NCBI RefSeq assembly: GCF_000212735.1
Contig: NC_015510.1
Span: forward strand, 7,379,001 to 7,443,000
Direction: 5' to 3'
Source of the DNA: Haliscomenobacter hydrossis DSM 1100
GTDB taxonomy: Bacteria; Bacteroidota; Bacteroidia; Chitinophagales; Saprospiraceae
DNA: 64,000 nt
Every line of letters begins with the position of its first letter. Within the stretch, counting starts at the first letter, position 1. The position numbers were made by a program, and so were the translations under genes. The notes beneath the pieces were generated by a model, which ran no database searches, had not been told where the DNA came from, and saw only the letters and a list, made by a program, of their open reading frames with translations. This document shows, piece after piece, positions 8,972 to 18,171 of this stretch.

Positions 8972-9859
8972 ATGGCAATTTTAGATGGGAAACAACTGGC
9001 CCAAACAATCAAGGCAGAACTGCGCATAGAAGTTGACAAAATCAAAGAGCAAGGTGGTAAACTGCCCCATTTGGTGGCGGTTTTGGTGGGTGATAACCCC
9101 GCCAGTCAAGCATACGTGCGCAATAAAGTACGCTCCTGTGAAGAAGTAGGCTTTCAGTCTACCCTCATTCATCGCCCAGCAGACATTTCGGAAAAAGAAC
9201 TCCTCGAAATCGTGGAACAGCTCAACCGCGACACTTCAGTTGATGGTTTCATCGTACAATTGCCCCTGCCCAAGCACATCGATGAGCACCAGGTCACTTT
9301 AGCGATTGAACCCAAGAAGGATGTGGATGGCTTTCACCCGGTCAATTTTGGGCGTATGGCGCAAGGTTTGCCCTGCTATTTGCCGGCAACACCGATGGGG
9401 ATTTTGGAAATCCTGCGGCGTTACGAGATTCCTACTGCGGGTAAAGAGGTCGTGGTACTCGGGCGTAGCAACATTGTGGGAACGCCAATCAGTATTTTGC
9501 TCTCCCGCAAAGGTTATCCTGGCGACGCCACAGTCACGGTGTGCCACAGTCGCACGGATGATCTGGCTGCACATACCCGGCAAGCGGATATTTTGATCGC
9601 CGCAATCGGGGTGCCGGAGTTCGTCAAGGGTGACATGGTCAAAAAAGGAGCTGTGGTCATCGATGTCGGCATCAATCGGGTGGAAGACTCAACATCCAAA
9701 TCGGGGTACAAACTCGTAGGGGATGTAGACTACGCCGCAGTGGCACCTCTGGCTTCGTGGATTACCCCGGTGCCCGGTGGGGTGGGCCAATTGACCGTAG
9801 TCGCGTTGTTGATCAATACGCTAAAATCGGCGAGAGGAGAAGTATATGGTTTAAGTTGA
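8972..9859 (+). CDS. folD: Bifunctional methylenetetrahydrofolate dehydrogenase / methenyltetrahydrofolate cyclohydrolase
   Basis: 295 residues, the usual FolD length. It interconverts 5,10-methylene-, 5,10-methenyl- and 10-formyl-tetrahydrofolate with NADP, supplying one-carbon units for purines and formyl-Met. Visible signatures are ASQAYVRNKVRSCEEVG (with the catalytic Lys), DGFIVQLPLPKHID, the Rossmann motif GRSNIVGTP and the terminal TPVPGGVGQLTV; the commoner form of the last block is GGVGPMT. The start is ATG, with a predicted promoter directly upstream. The last two codons and the stop (TTA AGT TGA) already lie inside the left arm of the palindrome at 9851-9935. Confidence 0.96.
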   Translation: MAILDGKQLAQTIKAELRIEVDKIKEQGGKLPHLVAVLVGDNPASQAYVRNKVRSCEEVGFQSTLIHRPADISEKELLEIVEQLNRDTSVDGFIVQLPLPKHIDEHQVTLAIEPKKDVDGFHPVNFGRMAQGLPCYLPATPMGILEILRRYEIPTAGKEVVVLGRSNIVGTPISILLSRKGYPGDATVTVCHSRTDDLAAHTRQADILIAAIGVPEFVKGDMVKKGAVVIDVGINRVEDSTSKSGYKLVGDVDYAAVAPLASWITPVPGGVGQLTVVALLINTLKSARGEVYGLS

Positions 9860-9935
9860 AAAGTTTGTAGTTGAAGGGTTGAAAAGTAATGCAACCTAAC
9901 TCTTCAACCCTTCAACTTTTCAACTTTTCAACTTA
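9851..9935. repeat. Inverted repeat with GTTGAAAAG tandem arms, folD 3' end
   Basis: The left arm (9851-9887) has TAAGTTGAAAAG and GTTGAAGGGTTGAAAAG units. The right arm (9902-9935) has the complementary TTCAACCCTTCAACTTTTC and repeats CAACTTTT. It fills nearly the whole folD-DinB-fold gene spacer, begins inside the folD coding sequence and ends 6 bases before the next ATG. It could act as a terminator or RNA-stability hairpin; no T-tract follows. Confidence 0.8.
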
Positions 9936-9941
9936 GAAAAA

Positions 9942-10451
9942 ATGAACGGTAAACAAGGCATCAGCAACATTGTCATGCAAATCAATGACATTCTGATCGA
10001 CATTGAGAGCAATCTCTACAAAATGCCCCTGGCCATTTACAACGGCTCATCCATCGGGCAACATTTTCGGCACATTTACGATTTTTTTCGTTGTTTGGTT
10101 TATGGTGTGCAAGAAAACGTGGTTGATTACGCCCGGAGGGAAAGAGATTTGCAAATCGAACAAGATCCCCGTTTTGCTTTGGCCGCTTTCCAACGCGAAC
10201 TGGATTATTTGCTGACCCTGGATGAGCAGATGCCGCTGAGCGTTCGGGCCGATTTTTCAACACATAGCGACGTAGGTCGCCCTGAATACCCCACCTCGGT
10301 AGGTCGTGAACTCATGTTTGTACACGATCATGCGGTTCACCATTTGGCCATGATCAAAATTGGCTTGCAAAATGAAGCCCCCGATTTGCTCAAAGACAAA
10401 AACTTTGGGGTAGCGCCATCCACCATCAAATTTCGCCAGCAAGAGGCATAA
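9942..10451 (+). CDS. DinB-fold (four-helix bundle) metal-binding protein
   Basis: 169 residues resembling the DinB/YfiT superfamily of small helical-bundle proteins. The expected metal triad positions are visible as His in GQHFRHIYDFF (residues 41/44) and His residues in VHDHAVHHLAMIK near 127-134. Characterised relatives bind a divalent metal and act as thiol-dependent transferases or are damage-inducible, but the function of this branch is unknown. It starts with ATG 6 bases after a palindrome and is followed 32 bases later by prmA, so the two are probably co-transcribed. It is unrelated to the DNA polymerase also called dinB at 24314. Confidence 0.75.
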   Translation: MNGKQGISNIVMQINDILIDIESNLYKMPLAIYNGSSIGQHFRHIYDFFRCLVYGVQENVVDYARRERDLQIEQDPRFALAAFQRELDYLLTLDEQMPLSVRADFSTHSDVGRPEYPTSVGRELMFVHDHAVHHLAMIKIGLQNEAPDLLKDKNFGVAPSTIKFRQQEA

Positions 10452-10483
10452 ACATGCCCTTTACGCCCGTCTAAATTTTTACC

Positions 10484-11305
10484 ATGAATTATTTGCAATA
10501 CACTTTCCCTGCTACCCCGGATCTACAAGAGATATTGGTCGCCTTATTGGGTGATCTACCTTTTGATACCTTTGAAGAAGGGAGTGAAAATTTAATGGCT
10601 TTTGTTCCAATGCCCGCTGATGTTGCTGCTTTGAGCGCGGAAGTTCAAGAGATTGTCGAACCACTGGGGGTGGGTTTTTCGGTGCAGGAAATTCCCTACC
10701 AAAACTGGAATGTCATTTGGGAGTCGAATTTTCAACCCATCACCGTAGGCGATTTTTGTGGGGTAAGGGCCGACTTCCATGCCCCCATGGAAGGGGTGCA
10801 GCACGAGATCATCATCAACCCCAAAATGGCTTTTGGCACCGGGCACCACGAAACGACCCACATGGTCATGCAATTGATGGCTGACCTGGATTTTAGGGGG
10901 AAACGCGTGTTTGATTTTGGATGTGGCACCGGAATTTTGGCCATTTTGGCGGCTAAACTGGGCGCTGTTGCGATCGATGCAGTAGACATTGAACCTCCCT
11001 CGTTTGAAAATACCCTGGAGAATGCAAAAATCAACGGAGTATCGGATGTCCTACATGCACTTTTAGGTGATCTTAGCGTTGTAGAAGGGAGTGGGTATGA
11101 TATTATTTTAGCGAATATCAACCGGGGTGTAATTTTGGATGCTTTTCCAACGTTACATCAAAAACTCAAACAAGGCGGTATTTTGCTCATATCCGGAATC
11201 CTGAAAACGGATCGGGAGTTGGTTCTGGCCGAAGCGCTCCAGCATGGTTTTTCTCCGGTACAATCTTTAGAGAAAGGCAATTGGTTGGCGGTAAGGCTGC
11301 ATTGA
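10484..11305 (+). CDS. prmA: Ribosomal protein L11 methyltransferase
   Basis: 273 residues. SAM-dependent trimethylation of ribosomal protein L11. The C-terminal Rossmann methyltransferase shows MAFGTGHHETTHM, then motif I FDFGCGTGILAILAAKLG, the acidic VDIEP and the motif IV-like DIILANINRGV, all typical of PrmA. The N-terminal region (YLQYTF ... QNWNVIWESNFQPI) matches the substrate-recognition domain. Length is normal for Bacteroidota PrmA. The start is ATG. It lies downstream of the DinB-fold gene and upstream of a GTTGAG palindrome. Confidence 0.95.
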   Translation: MNYLQYTFPATPDLQEILVALLGDLPFDTFEEGSENLMAFVPMPADVAALSAEVQEIVEPLGVGFSVQEIPYQNWNVIWESNFQPITVGDFCGVRADFHAPMEGVQHEIIINPKMAFGTGHHETTHMVMQLMADLDFRGKRVFDFGCGTGILAILAAKLGAVAIDAVDIEPPSFENTLENAKINGVSDVLHALLGDLSVVEGSGYDIILANINRGVILDAFPTLHQKLKQGGILLISGILKTDRELVLAEALQHGFSPVQSLEKGNWLAVRLH

Positions 11306-11314
11306 GAACATGAT

Positions 11315-11439
11315 GAGTTGAGGAGGTTGAGAAAGTTGAGAGGTTGAGGCTACCGCAAGCGACATTGCCCCTCGGCTCTATTCGGTGACCCGTCTCTCGC
11401 GGTAGCCTCAACCTCCTCAACCTCTCAACCTTCTCAACT
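11315..11439. repeat. GTTGAG-family palindrome, copy 1
   Basis: The left arm (about 11315-11362) has GTTGAGGAG-type 9-base units ending GAGGCTACCGCAAGCGAC. The right arm (11396-11439) is CGCGGTAGCCTCAACC followed by complementary CTCAACCT units. The unpaired centre is about 33 bases. It lies between prmA and the 1514-residue secreted protein, both on the plus strand. Three other copies occur at 21722, 56547 and 60474 with the same core and different centres. Confidence 0.85.
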
Positions 11440-11470
11440 CCATAAGGTGTTCCGGGACAAAATCTTTTTC

Positions 11471-14400
11471 ATGAAAATCTTTTTTCGCCACTCGATTGTC
11501 ACGCTGATTTTTATTGGTTTTGCGATGGCCATTTCAGCCCAACGACCTGAACAATTTCCGGTGGAAACACCCGAGTTCCTATCTCAATTGGGGGTATTCA
11601 TGAGTTCGTCCAAAAATGAAGTCCTGGAAAAAACCTTCAAAGAATTCGACGGCATTTTCCGGGCGGGAAGTTTCTCCAGCATTGAAGGAGAACGGATCAT
11701 CCGCACGTGTAATGCGATGCTGACGCGGCGCCTCAGTCCCAATCCCCATTTTCAGGCTTACCTCAACTCGCTAATGGCGTTTAAAGGTACCATGCCGGAT
11801 GAGCAAAAATTTGCCGAATGGCACGTTATCTTGGATTCCATGTTGCTGTCGGGCCACCATCAAACTACGCAGTTTACGGACTTCATTGGTTTTTCCACCA
11901 ATTATTTCCGCAACAAATCCTTGAACAAGGTCGAACCAGCGGGTACGACCTGGAAAATATATTCCGATAAAACCCACCTGCGGTATAAAAACAAACAACC
12001 TTTCCTGATGATGGAGGAAGGCAATTTGGTTGCTTCGCGCAAAACGGATTCCATTCGACTGGCCAATACGACGGGAACTTATTATCCCTTACAAGGAGAG
12101 TGGATTGGCAAAGGTGGTCAAGTGGGCTGGCAAAGGGCCGGGCTTGATTCGACGGTAATCACCGAATTGGGCAATTACAAACTGGATGTAAAAAAGGGGC
12201 TTTACGAAACAGACCAGGCGTATCTGGTTTACCCACAATATTTTGGTACTCAAAAGATTCCTGGTCAATTCAGCGATAAGGTCTCCATTGATGGCCAGGG
12301 ATCTTATCCACGCTTCAATTCAGCGAATAAAGACATTGAAATCAGAAACTTTGCCGAGGGTGTACGGTTTCGGGGTGGATTTAACCTGGAAGGCACCACG
12401 ATTTACGGAACGGGTACGGACAGCCGTCGGGCCATCATTGAAATTTACGACAAAAAGAACCAACGTATATTTAAAGGTACCGCCCGGCGTTTTTCAGTTC
12501 GTCGTGGCGAACAAATCGGCGGTGAAGGGGTAGAGGCAGTGTTTTATTACAAAAAAGATTCTTTGTACCACCCCTCGGTCAATTTCCGCTACACCATCAA
12601 AGATCAGGTGTTGCAGTTGTACCGGGGAGAGCGAGGCAGCGACCGCAACCCTTTCTTTAGTTCCAATCACCAGATCAATTTTGATGCCGATAACTTTAAA
12701 GCTTACCTGGCCAAAGATTCAGTAGTCATTGGCGATAAATCGGTGAGTTTTGCCCGCAAGGAACCGGTCAAGTTTGAGTCTTTGCAGTATTTTAACAAAA
12801 AAGACTACGATCAGATGCAGAGCATTGCCACTTCGAACCCCCTGGCACGGCTCAAACAACTTTCTGACGAACTGGGGAAAGACATTTATGCCGATGAATA
12901 TGCCGCTAAACTCAATCCTACCTTCAAAGTCGAAAACATCACCTCCTTGCTTTATGATTTGGTCGGGCAGGGCTTCATCCGGTACAATGCCGATAGTTTG
13001 CTCATCCACGTACAAGACAAAGTCCAACACTATTATAATTCCTACATGCAGCGCTCGGATTATGACCAGTTGCGGATTGTATCCAAAACCGACAGCGCCA
13101 ATGCAACCCTCAACTTGAGGGACAACTCTATCTTGATCAAAGGGGTGAAGTGGTTGGAATTCAGTAGGCTACAACAAGTGGGCGTGATTCCCGACGACGA
13201 TTTTGTGGTGATGCGCCAAAACCGCGACATCGACTCCAAAGGGATGCTCAAGGCTGGATTCAGCGAATTGCGCAGCAACAAATTCCATTTTGACTACGGA
13301 AAATTTTCGGTCCTTAGCGACTCCATCAAATACTGGCGTTTGTTTGTGCCCGACAAGCTACCCAAGTCGCATAAAATGGAAGAAATCAATCCTTTTGCGT
13401 TGACCTCCGACATCGAAAACTTCAAAGCGACCCTCATCATCGACGCGGAAGGCAACCGCAGTGGTAAAAACGATGTGCCCATTTTTCCCAACCTCAACAG
13501 CCGTTCCAATAGCTACGTGTACTACGATGGCAAATACTACGATGGCAAAAAAAATCCTTTTGTCAAAGACACTTTATACACCCGTGACTCTTTTTATTTT
13601 GAACTGAAACCTTTCTTTTTCAATAGTTTGGACAACTATGTGAAAGAAATGGTCACTTTCAAAGGCAAAATGGTTTCTGCTCAAATATTCCCCGATTTTG
13701 AAGAATTGTTAAAAGTGCGCGAGAAAGACTTTTCCCTGGGTTTTGTACACAAAACACCTGAAAAAGGTTATCCAGTGTACAAAGTTAAGGGGCGTTTTGC
13801 GGGCGAAATTGACCTGAGCAACCGCGGCCTCTGGGGAAAAGGTAAAATACAATACCTCGGGGCTACGCTGGAATCAGAAGACGTTAAATTTTTACCAAAA
13901 CAGATGTTGGCCAGTGCCAAAGACTTCGATTTGGCCGAAAAACGTACCAAAGAAGAAGAAGTACCCCAGGTACACGGTGAACTGGTGCGCCTGGACTGGA
14001 AGCCTTACCGGGATAGCATGTATGTGCGTTCGGAAAAAAATGCTTTTCAAATCTTTAAATCGGGTGAGCACACCCTCACGGGCAGTTTAGCGCTCACCCC
14101 CGGAGGATTGAAAGGCAACGGTTTATTGGATTGGCCCCAAGCCGCCATGACTTCCAAACAATTCAACTTTGGGGCCTTCTCGGCCAAAGCTGATACCACT
14201 GCCCTGAAAATCAAAGCCGAAGAAGCCGGAGCCATCGCCATCCAGTCGGATCGTTTGCGCAGTGATGTGGATTTTGACAAACAACTGGGTCGCTTCAAGT
14301 CTCTTGACGAATACCTGGAAACCAAATTGCCGCTCAACCAGTACGTAACCTCCATGAACGAATTCATCTGGGAAATGAAGAACTCCATGATTCGTTTCAA

Positions 14401-16015
14401 ATCGGACTCCACCAAGTTGGGGACCTTTACTTCGGTGCATCCCGATCAGGATTCCTTGCGCTTCCGGGGAAAACGGGCTTCGTACGACCTCAAAACCTAC
14501 CTGCTCAAAGTGACCGAAGTGCCTTTCATCAAATCGGCAGATGCCATGATCATTCCCGATAGTGGCACAGTATACGTCCAACCCAAGGCGATCATGGATT
14601 CCTTGCACAATGCAACCATCATTTGTGATACACTGAACAAAAACCACAAGATCAACCGGGCAACGGTAGCCATGAAAGGCCGAAAAGATTATTGGGCGCG
14701 GGGTTATTACGAGTACAACGTGGCCAATAAAGAACAGGAGATTCTATTCAGCGACATCGTGGGGCAGCGCGTGGGCAAAGGCAAAGCCAGTGAAAAAGCC
14801 ACGGCTACCCGCGCCCAGGGTACAGTGGCTGAGGAAGACAGTTTCATCATCGACCGCAAAACTTCGTTCTTTGGCACGATCAATTTGTCGTCCGAATCGG
14901 TGAACCTGAAATTTGATGGCTTCGCACGTTTGGAAGCAGACAAACTGCCGGTACGACATTGGTTTACCCTGAAGAGTGCAGGCGACAAGAGCAACTTGGC
15001 CATCAAGTACGATTCACCCAAAAGTATGGACGGAGTGCCGCTGGAAACTGGCTTTTACCTGAGCAAAGAAATGAGCTTTGCGTACCCCAGCGTGATCATG
15101 CCCCTGTATTTCCGCAAGGACCGCCCCATTCTCCCCACCAAAGGCGTGTTTAAATACGATGCGGGCAAAGATCACTTCATCTTTGGCGATTCAAGCAAGG
15201 TAATGGCGAATGACCTGCGGGGCTCAAGGCTGATTTTCAACAACAAAAATGGCAAAGTAGAAGGTGAAGGCAAGCTCAACATCGGTTCTGCCCTGAAATA
15301 CGTTTCGGTCGATGCGGCGGGTAGCATTTTGGGCGAATTTGCCAACATACCCGATAGTTTGATTGGCAAAACTCCACCTCCTCCCGTAGACATTGATGTA
15401 CTGGCGGGATTGAGCATGCGCATTCCTGAAAAGCTGATGCGCATCATGCAAAACGAGGTGGAAGCCGCCGGGTTCGGCTCCGAGACGGTCAATTACCTGA
15501 CCGACTTGCCGTATTACCAAAGACGTTTGAGCATGATGTTGCCCGCTGACCCAGACGTGGACAAAGCAATTACTGAACTAAATAGCGGCTTATTTGAATT
15601 GCCTAAAAAATTCAATACGTACAATTTCTTGCTCTCGGGCCTAAAAATGCGCTGGGACATGGATTACCAGTCCTTTGTCAGTACCAAAGACAAGATTGGT
15701 TTGGTTTCGATCAATGGCCAGGCAGTCAACAAAGTGATCACCTCCTACGTCGAGTTCAAAATGCCCAGCAACGACGACGACCGGATCTACTTTTACCTCA
15801 AGCTCCCCAACGACATCTATTACTACTACGGCTACAAGCAGGGTATCCTGGAAATCACCTCCAACGACAGCCGCTTTATGGACGAAGCCAATAAAATGAA
15901 AAAAACCGAGTTGGTGCTCAAAATGGAGGACGGAGAGAACTTCGAAATCCAGATGGTCGACAACAACCGCGCCCAGGCCTTTGTGCAGCGGGTGAAGGTG
16001 GCGGGGAAGAAGTGA
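11471..16015 (+). CDS. Very large secreted protein of unknown function
   Basis: 1514 residues from the ATG at 11471, chosen because it opens directly with a signal peptide (MKIFFRHSIVTLIFIGFAMA, cleavage near ISA-Q); the frame is open 8 codons further upstream. I do not recognise a catalytic domain. The protein is rich in short beta strands and repeats a GxGxLxxxxAxxxSxxFxF pattern, for example in GRFAGEIDLSNRGLWGKGKI, LTPGGLKGNGLLDWP and FGTINLSSESVNLKFDGFARL. That recalls long beta-groove envelope proteins (AsmA/TamB-like), but this is only a resemblance. There is no T9SS sorting domain, so a periplasmic location is likely. A clear terminator follows at 16050. Confidence 0.7.
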   Translation: MKIFFRHSIVTLIFIGFAMAISAQRPEQFPVETPEFLSQLGVFMSSSKNEVLEKTFKEFDGIFRAGSFSSIEGERIIRTCNAMLTRRLSPNPHFQAYLNSLMAFKGTMPDEQKFAEWHVILDSMLLSGHHQTTQFTDFIGFSTNYFRNKSLNKVEPAGTTWKIYSDKTHLRYKNKQPFLMMEEGNLVASRKTDSIRLANTTGTYYPLQGEWIGKGGQVGWQRAGLDSTVITELGNYKLDVKKGLYETDQAYLVYPQYFGTQKIPGQFSDKVSIDGQGSYPRFNSANKDIEIRNFAEGVRFRGGFNLEGTTIYGTGTDSRRAIIEIYDKKNQRIFKGTARRFSVRRGEQIGGEGVEAVFYYKKDSLYHPSVNFRYTIKDQVLQLYRGERGSDRNPFFSSNHQINFDADNFKAYLAKDSVVIGDKSVSFARKEPVKFESLQYFNKKDYDQMQSIATSNPLARLKQLSDELGKDIYADEYAAKLNPTFKVENITSLLYDLVGQGFIRYNADSLLIHVQDKVQHYYNSYMQRSDYDQLRIVSKTDSANATLNLRDNSILIKGVKWLEFSRLQQVGVIPDDDFVVMRQNRDIDSKGMLKAGFSELRSNKFHFDYGKFSVLSDSIKYWRLFVPDKLPKSHKMEEINPFALTSDIENFKATLIIDAEGNRSGKNDVPIFPNLNSRSNSYVYYDGKYYDGKKNPFVKDTLYTRDSFYFELKPFFFNSLDNYVKEMVTFKGKMVSAQIFPDFEELLKVREKDFSLGFVHKTPEKGYPVYKVKGRFAGEIDLSNRGLWGKGKIQYLGATLESEDVKFLPKQMLASAKDFDLAEKRTKEEEVPQVHGELVRLDWKPYRDSMYVRSEKNAFQIFKSGEHTLTGSLALTPGGLKGNGLLDWPQAAMTSKQFNFGAFSAKADTTALKIKAEEAGAIAIQSDRLRSDVDFDKQLGRFKSLDEYLETKLPLNQYVTSMNEFIWEMKNSMIRFKSDSTKLGTFTSVHPDQDSLRFRGKRASYDLKTYLLKVTEVPFIKSADAMIIPDSGTVYVQPKAIMDSLHNATIICDTLNKNHKINRATVAMKGRKDYWARGYYEYNVANKEQEILFSDIVGQRVGKGKASEKATATRAQGTVAEEDSFIIDRKTSFFGTINLSSESVNLKFDGFARLEADKLPVRHWFTLKSAGDKSNLAIKYDSPKSMDGVPLETGFYLSKEMSFAYPSVIMPLYFRKDRPILPTKGVFKYDAGKDHFIFGDSSKVMANDLRGSRLIFNNKNGKVEGEGKLNIGSALKYVSVDAAGSILGEFANIPDSLIGKTPPPPVDIDVLAGLSMRIPEKLMRIMQNEVEAAGFGSETVNYLTDLPYYQRRLSMMLPADPDVDKAITELNSGLFELPKKFNTYNFLLSGLKMRWDMDYQSFVSTKDKIGLVSINGQAVNKVITSYVEFKMPSNDDDRIYFYLKLPNDIYYYYGYKQGILEITSNDSRFMDEANKMKKTELVLKMEDGENFEIQMVDNNRAQAFVQRVKVAGKK

Positions 16016-16049
16016 TGCGCTGTTGCTGAAATTTGAAAGAAGGATAAAG

Positions 16050-16087
16050 GATGCCAGTCGGAGAGAATTCGATTGGCATTTTTTTTG
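16050..16087 (+). terminator. Rho-independent terminator after the 1514-residue gene
   Basis: The stem ATGCCAgTCG / CGAtTGGCAT around a 9-base loop is followed by a run of eight or nine T residues. It lies 35 bases after the stop at 16015. Confidence 0.85.
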
Positions 16088-16230
16088 TTTGGTTTTTTTT
16101 GGGCTACCATTAGGACACAATTTTGCATTAGGCTCAACATCGTGCTTGAGTTTCCTAACCCTCTGTGGAGGGAAATCGGAAAATCAATACCGAATAATGG
16201 GGGATAAACGTTCATTTTTCACCAAAACAG

Positions 16231-16424
16231 TCGCGTAGCGACGACCCATTTTGTAGCGGCGGGTTTCAACCCGCCGATGAAATGGCCGATCTTGTTTTTA
16301 ATGGAGTGCCGTAGGTACGGCGTTTTTGATTGATCTGGGTCGTACCTACGGCACTCAAAATACACTTACACCATTGACGGCGGGTTGAAACCCGCCGCTA
16401 CAAAATGGGTCGTCGCTACGCGAC
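16231..16424. repeat. 194-bp nested palindrome, family B copy 1
   Basis: The outer arms read TCGCGTAGCGACGACCCATT, TTGTAGCGGCGGGTTTCAAC on the left and the reverse complement on the right, about 46 bases each. Inside is a second inverted pair (GCCGTAGGTACGGC and GTCGTACCTACGGCAC). The copy at 26416-26609 has the same length but opposite orientation of its centre. Around this copy a weak outer pair TAGGACACA (16111) / TGTGTCCTA (16486) is also present. It has no coding capacity. The stretch 16088-16719 otherwise holds only a GATCG-family repeat at 16593; no gene is seen in it. Confidence 0.85.
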
Positions 16425-16592
16425 TTGTCGGTTTAACCTGTGTCATGAGGAGCCGCAATCCCTTCAATATCAAACACAAAAATTCTGTGTCCTAATCATA
16501 GCCCTTTAAGAGTCTGGGGTCCTGATGCTGAAAGGTGGTGCTCATCAACAGAACCAATGGCCTCTGCCACCAGAGGTATGCTCAGGCTAACT

Positions 16593-16654
16593 GCGATCGT
16601 CGAGCTTGCCGACGCAGTAGGCAAAGAGAGATCGACGAGCGCTCACGGAGTGAT
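16593..16654. repeat. GATCGWCGAGC-family repeat, copy upstream of the trypsin-FGE gene
   Basis: The element runs GCGATCGTCGAGCTTGCCG ... GATCGACGAGCGCTCACGG, AGTGAT. The same 62-base element recurs in direct orientation at 18396-18457 and in inverted orientation at 18264-18328, so copies lie on both sides of the trypsin-FGE gene. Confidence 0.8.
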
Positions 16655-16719
16655 GGGTAGCTTATTCAATTTCCCCAATTTTCTGAAATTTCCTTATTTT
16701 TCGCCAAAGCTTGCCTTCA

Positions 16720-18171
16720 ATGAATTCATCAACCCTAAACACCATGTCCTTTTGCTATCCCCAGTCCCATTTTTGGCGCTGCAGCCTGGCCCTGTTGTTG
16801 CTTTTTTGGAGCACGTTGATGCCTGCTCAAGACCCCATCGCGCAAATGGCCGAAAGCCTCAAACCCAACGTGTTCGCCATCAAAACTACCTTCGAAGACG
16901 GTTCAGAAGAAAAAGGCTTCGGATTCATTACTGGAGAAGAGAAAGGAAAATTGTACCTGGCTACCGCAGCCCATGTGGTCCGCGGAATAGAATTGAATCA
17001 AAAAGCCAAAAGTATCCAGGTCAAATTTTTCAAGGACATCCGTTGGCTGGAAGCAACTTTTCTCTACCACTGGGATCGTGAAGATTTAGCGCTGTTAGAA
17101 ATGAATAAACCAACTTTCGTGCAATGGCGGAGTGATTGTGCGGATTTTTCTCCCCAAAACCTCCAAAAAGTGCGTTTCATCGGCTTGAATGGCAACGAGC
17201 CTGCTTGGGTTTATCCCGGTAGCGGGGAGATATTTGATGTATCAGGTAATGCCATTCAGTTTGCCATCGGCACCATCCGCCCCGGTACTTCTGGCGCGCC
17301 ATTGATCACTGAGAAGGGGATTGTGGGACTTATCACGCAAGATGAGGGTGGGATTTCGACGGCGCTGAAGTTGACGCAGATTCAGACTTTGTTTAGCGGG
17401 GGCGGGCAATATCCGTATTTTGGATTGCAGCCATTGGGGGGTGTTGTGGCAACGCCACCGATAAATACAAATGTGCCCGTAACTGTCACGCAACCCGATG
17501 AATACGGACTGGTGCTGGTAAAAGGCGGAACTTTTACCATGGGCTGCACCAGCGAGCAGGGGAGTGATTGCTACGATTGGGAGAAACCAGCGCATCAGGT
17601 TAGGGTAAATGATTTTCACATCGGCAAATACGAAGTGACGCAGGCGCAGTGGCGCAAAGTAATGGGTAGCGATCCCCCAAATTTGAATTTCAAAGGCTGT
17701 GACCAATGCCCGGTAGAACGGGTAAGTTGGGAAGATATCCAGGAGTTTTTGCGCAAGCTCAATGCACAAACGGGCAAAAAATACCGACTACCTACCGAAG
17801 CGGAATGGGAATACGCGGCCAGAGGAGGCAACCAGAACAATAGCTACAAATATGCGGGCAGCAATACCCTCAGCGAAGTGGCCTGGTTTACGGATAATTC
17901 GGATAGCAAAACGCATCCAGTGGGTACCAAAAAGGCCAACGAGCTGGGCTTGTACGATATGAGTGGCAATGTATGGGAATGGTGCCAGGACTGGTACGGC
18001 GGTTATTCCAGCAATATACAGACGAATCCGACTGGAGCTGGTTCGGGCTTTAACCGTGTGTTTCGTGGCGGTGGCTGGAGCTACGGCGCGAGGAATTGCC
18101 GCGTGTCCGATCGCGGCAACTACACGCCGACGGACCGCTTCTACAATTTGGGGTTTCGTCTTGCCCTCTAG
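16720..18171 (+). CDS. Secreted trypsin-like protease domain fused to FGE-sulfatase/C-type-lectin-fold domain; probable DGR target
   Basis: About 483 residues. ATG starts at 16720 and 16744 are both possible; a signal-peptide-like segment (RCSLALLLLFWSTLMPAQ) follows either. The N-terminal half is a trypsin-fold serine protease with a full triad: His in ATAAHVV, Asp in DREDLALLE and Ser in RPGTSGAPLI. The C-terminal half is a formylglycine-generating-enzyme/SUMF1 fold (GGTFTMGC, KYEVTQAQW, YRLPTEAEWEYAARGG, GNVWEWCQDWYGG, FRGGGWSYGARNCR, LGFRLAL). In the last 38 codons nearly every hypervariable-type position is a codon ending in C or T (ggc, agc, tac, ggc, gat, ggc, tac, gac, ttc, tac), as expected for mutagenised AAC/AAT codons of a diversity-generating retroelement. 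No reverse transcriptase is in the window. It likely recognises variable ligands at the cell surface. Confidence 0.85.
   Translation: MNSSTLNTMSFCYPQSHFWRCSLALLLLFWSTLMPAQDPIAQMAESLKPNVFAIKTTFEDGSEEKGFGFITGEEKGKLYLATAAHVVRGIELNQKAKSIQVKFFKDIRWLEATFLYHWDREDLALLEMNKPTFVQWRSDCADFSPQNLQKVRFIGLNGNEPAWVYPGSGEIFDVSGNAIQFAIGTIRPGTSGAPLITEKGIVGLITQDEGGISTALKLTQIQTLFSGGGQYPYFGLQPLGGVVATPPINTNVPVTVTQPDEYGLVLVKGGTFTMGCTSEQGSDCYDWEKPAHQVRVNDFHIGKYEVTQAQWRKVMGSDPPNLNFKGCDQCPVERVSWEDIQEFLRKLNAQTGKKYRLPTEAEWEYAARGGNQNNSYKYAGSNTLSEVAWFTDNSDSKTHPVGTKKANELGLYDMSGNVWEWCQDWYGGYSSNIQTNPTGAGSGFNRVFRGGGWSYGARNCRVSDRGNYTPTDRFYNLGFRLAL
18052..18171 (+). other. Candidate DGR variable region (VR)
   Basis: The last 120 bases of the trypsin-FGE gene match the layout of DGR variable repeats in FGE-fold targets: RVxRGGxW, ARNCRVS, R, TPT, R, LGFRLA as invariant blocks. 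The intervening codons can all be derived from AGC, AAC or AAT by changing only A residues. The invariant 3' block (TTGGGGTTTCGTCTTGCC) and the bases after the stop are where an initiation-of-mutagenic-homing signal would be expected. The template repeat and reverse transcriptase must lie elsewhere if this reading is right. Confidence 0.6.

Noticed and set aside
11187-11420. Short frame in the GTTGAG palindrome between prmA and the large secreted gene
   Set aside because: Its codons are tandem-repeat sequence; similar frames appear in every GTTGAG copy and carry no family signal.
16557-17081. 174-residue open frame overlapping the repeat and the start of the trypsin-FGE gene
   Set aside because: It starts inside the GATCG repeat and runs out of frame through the protease domain.
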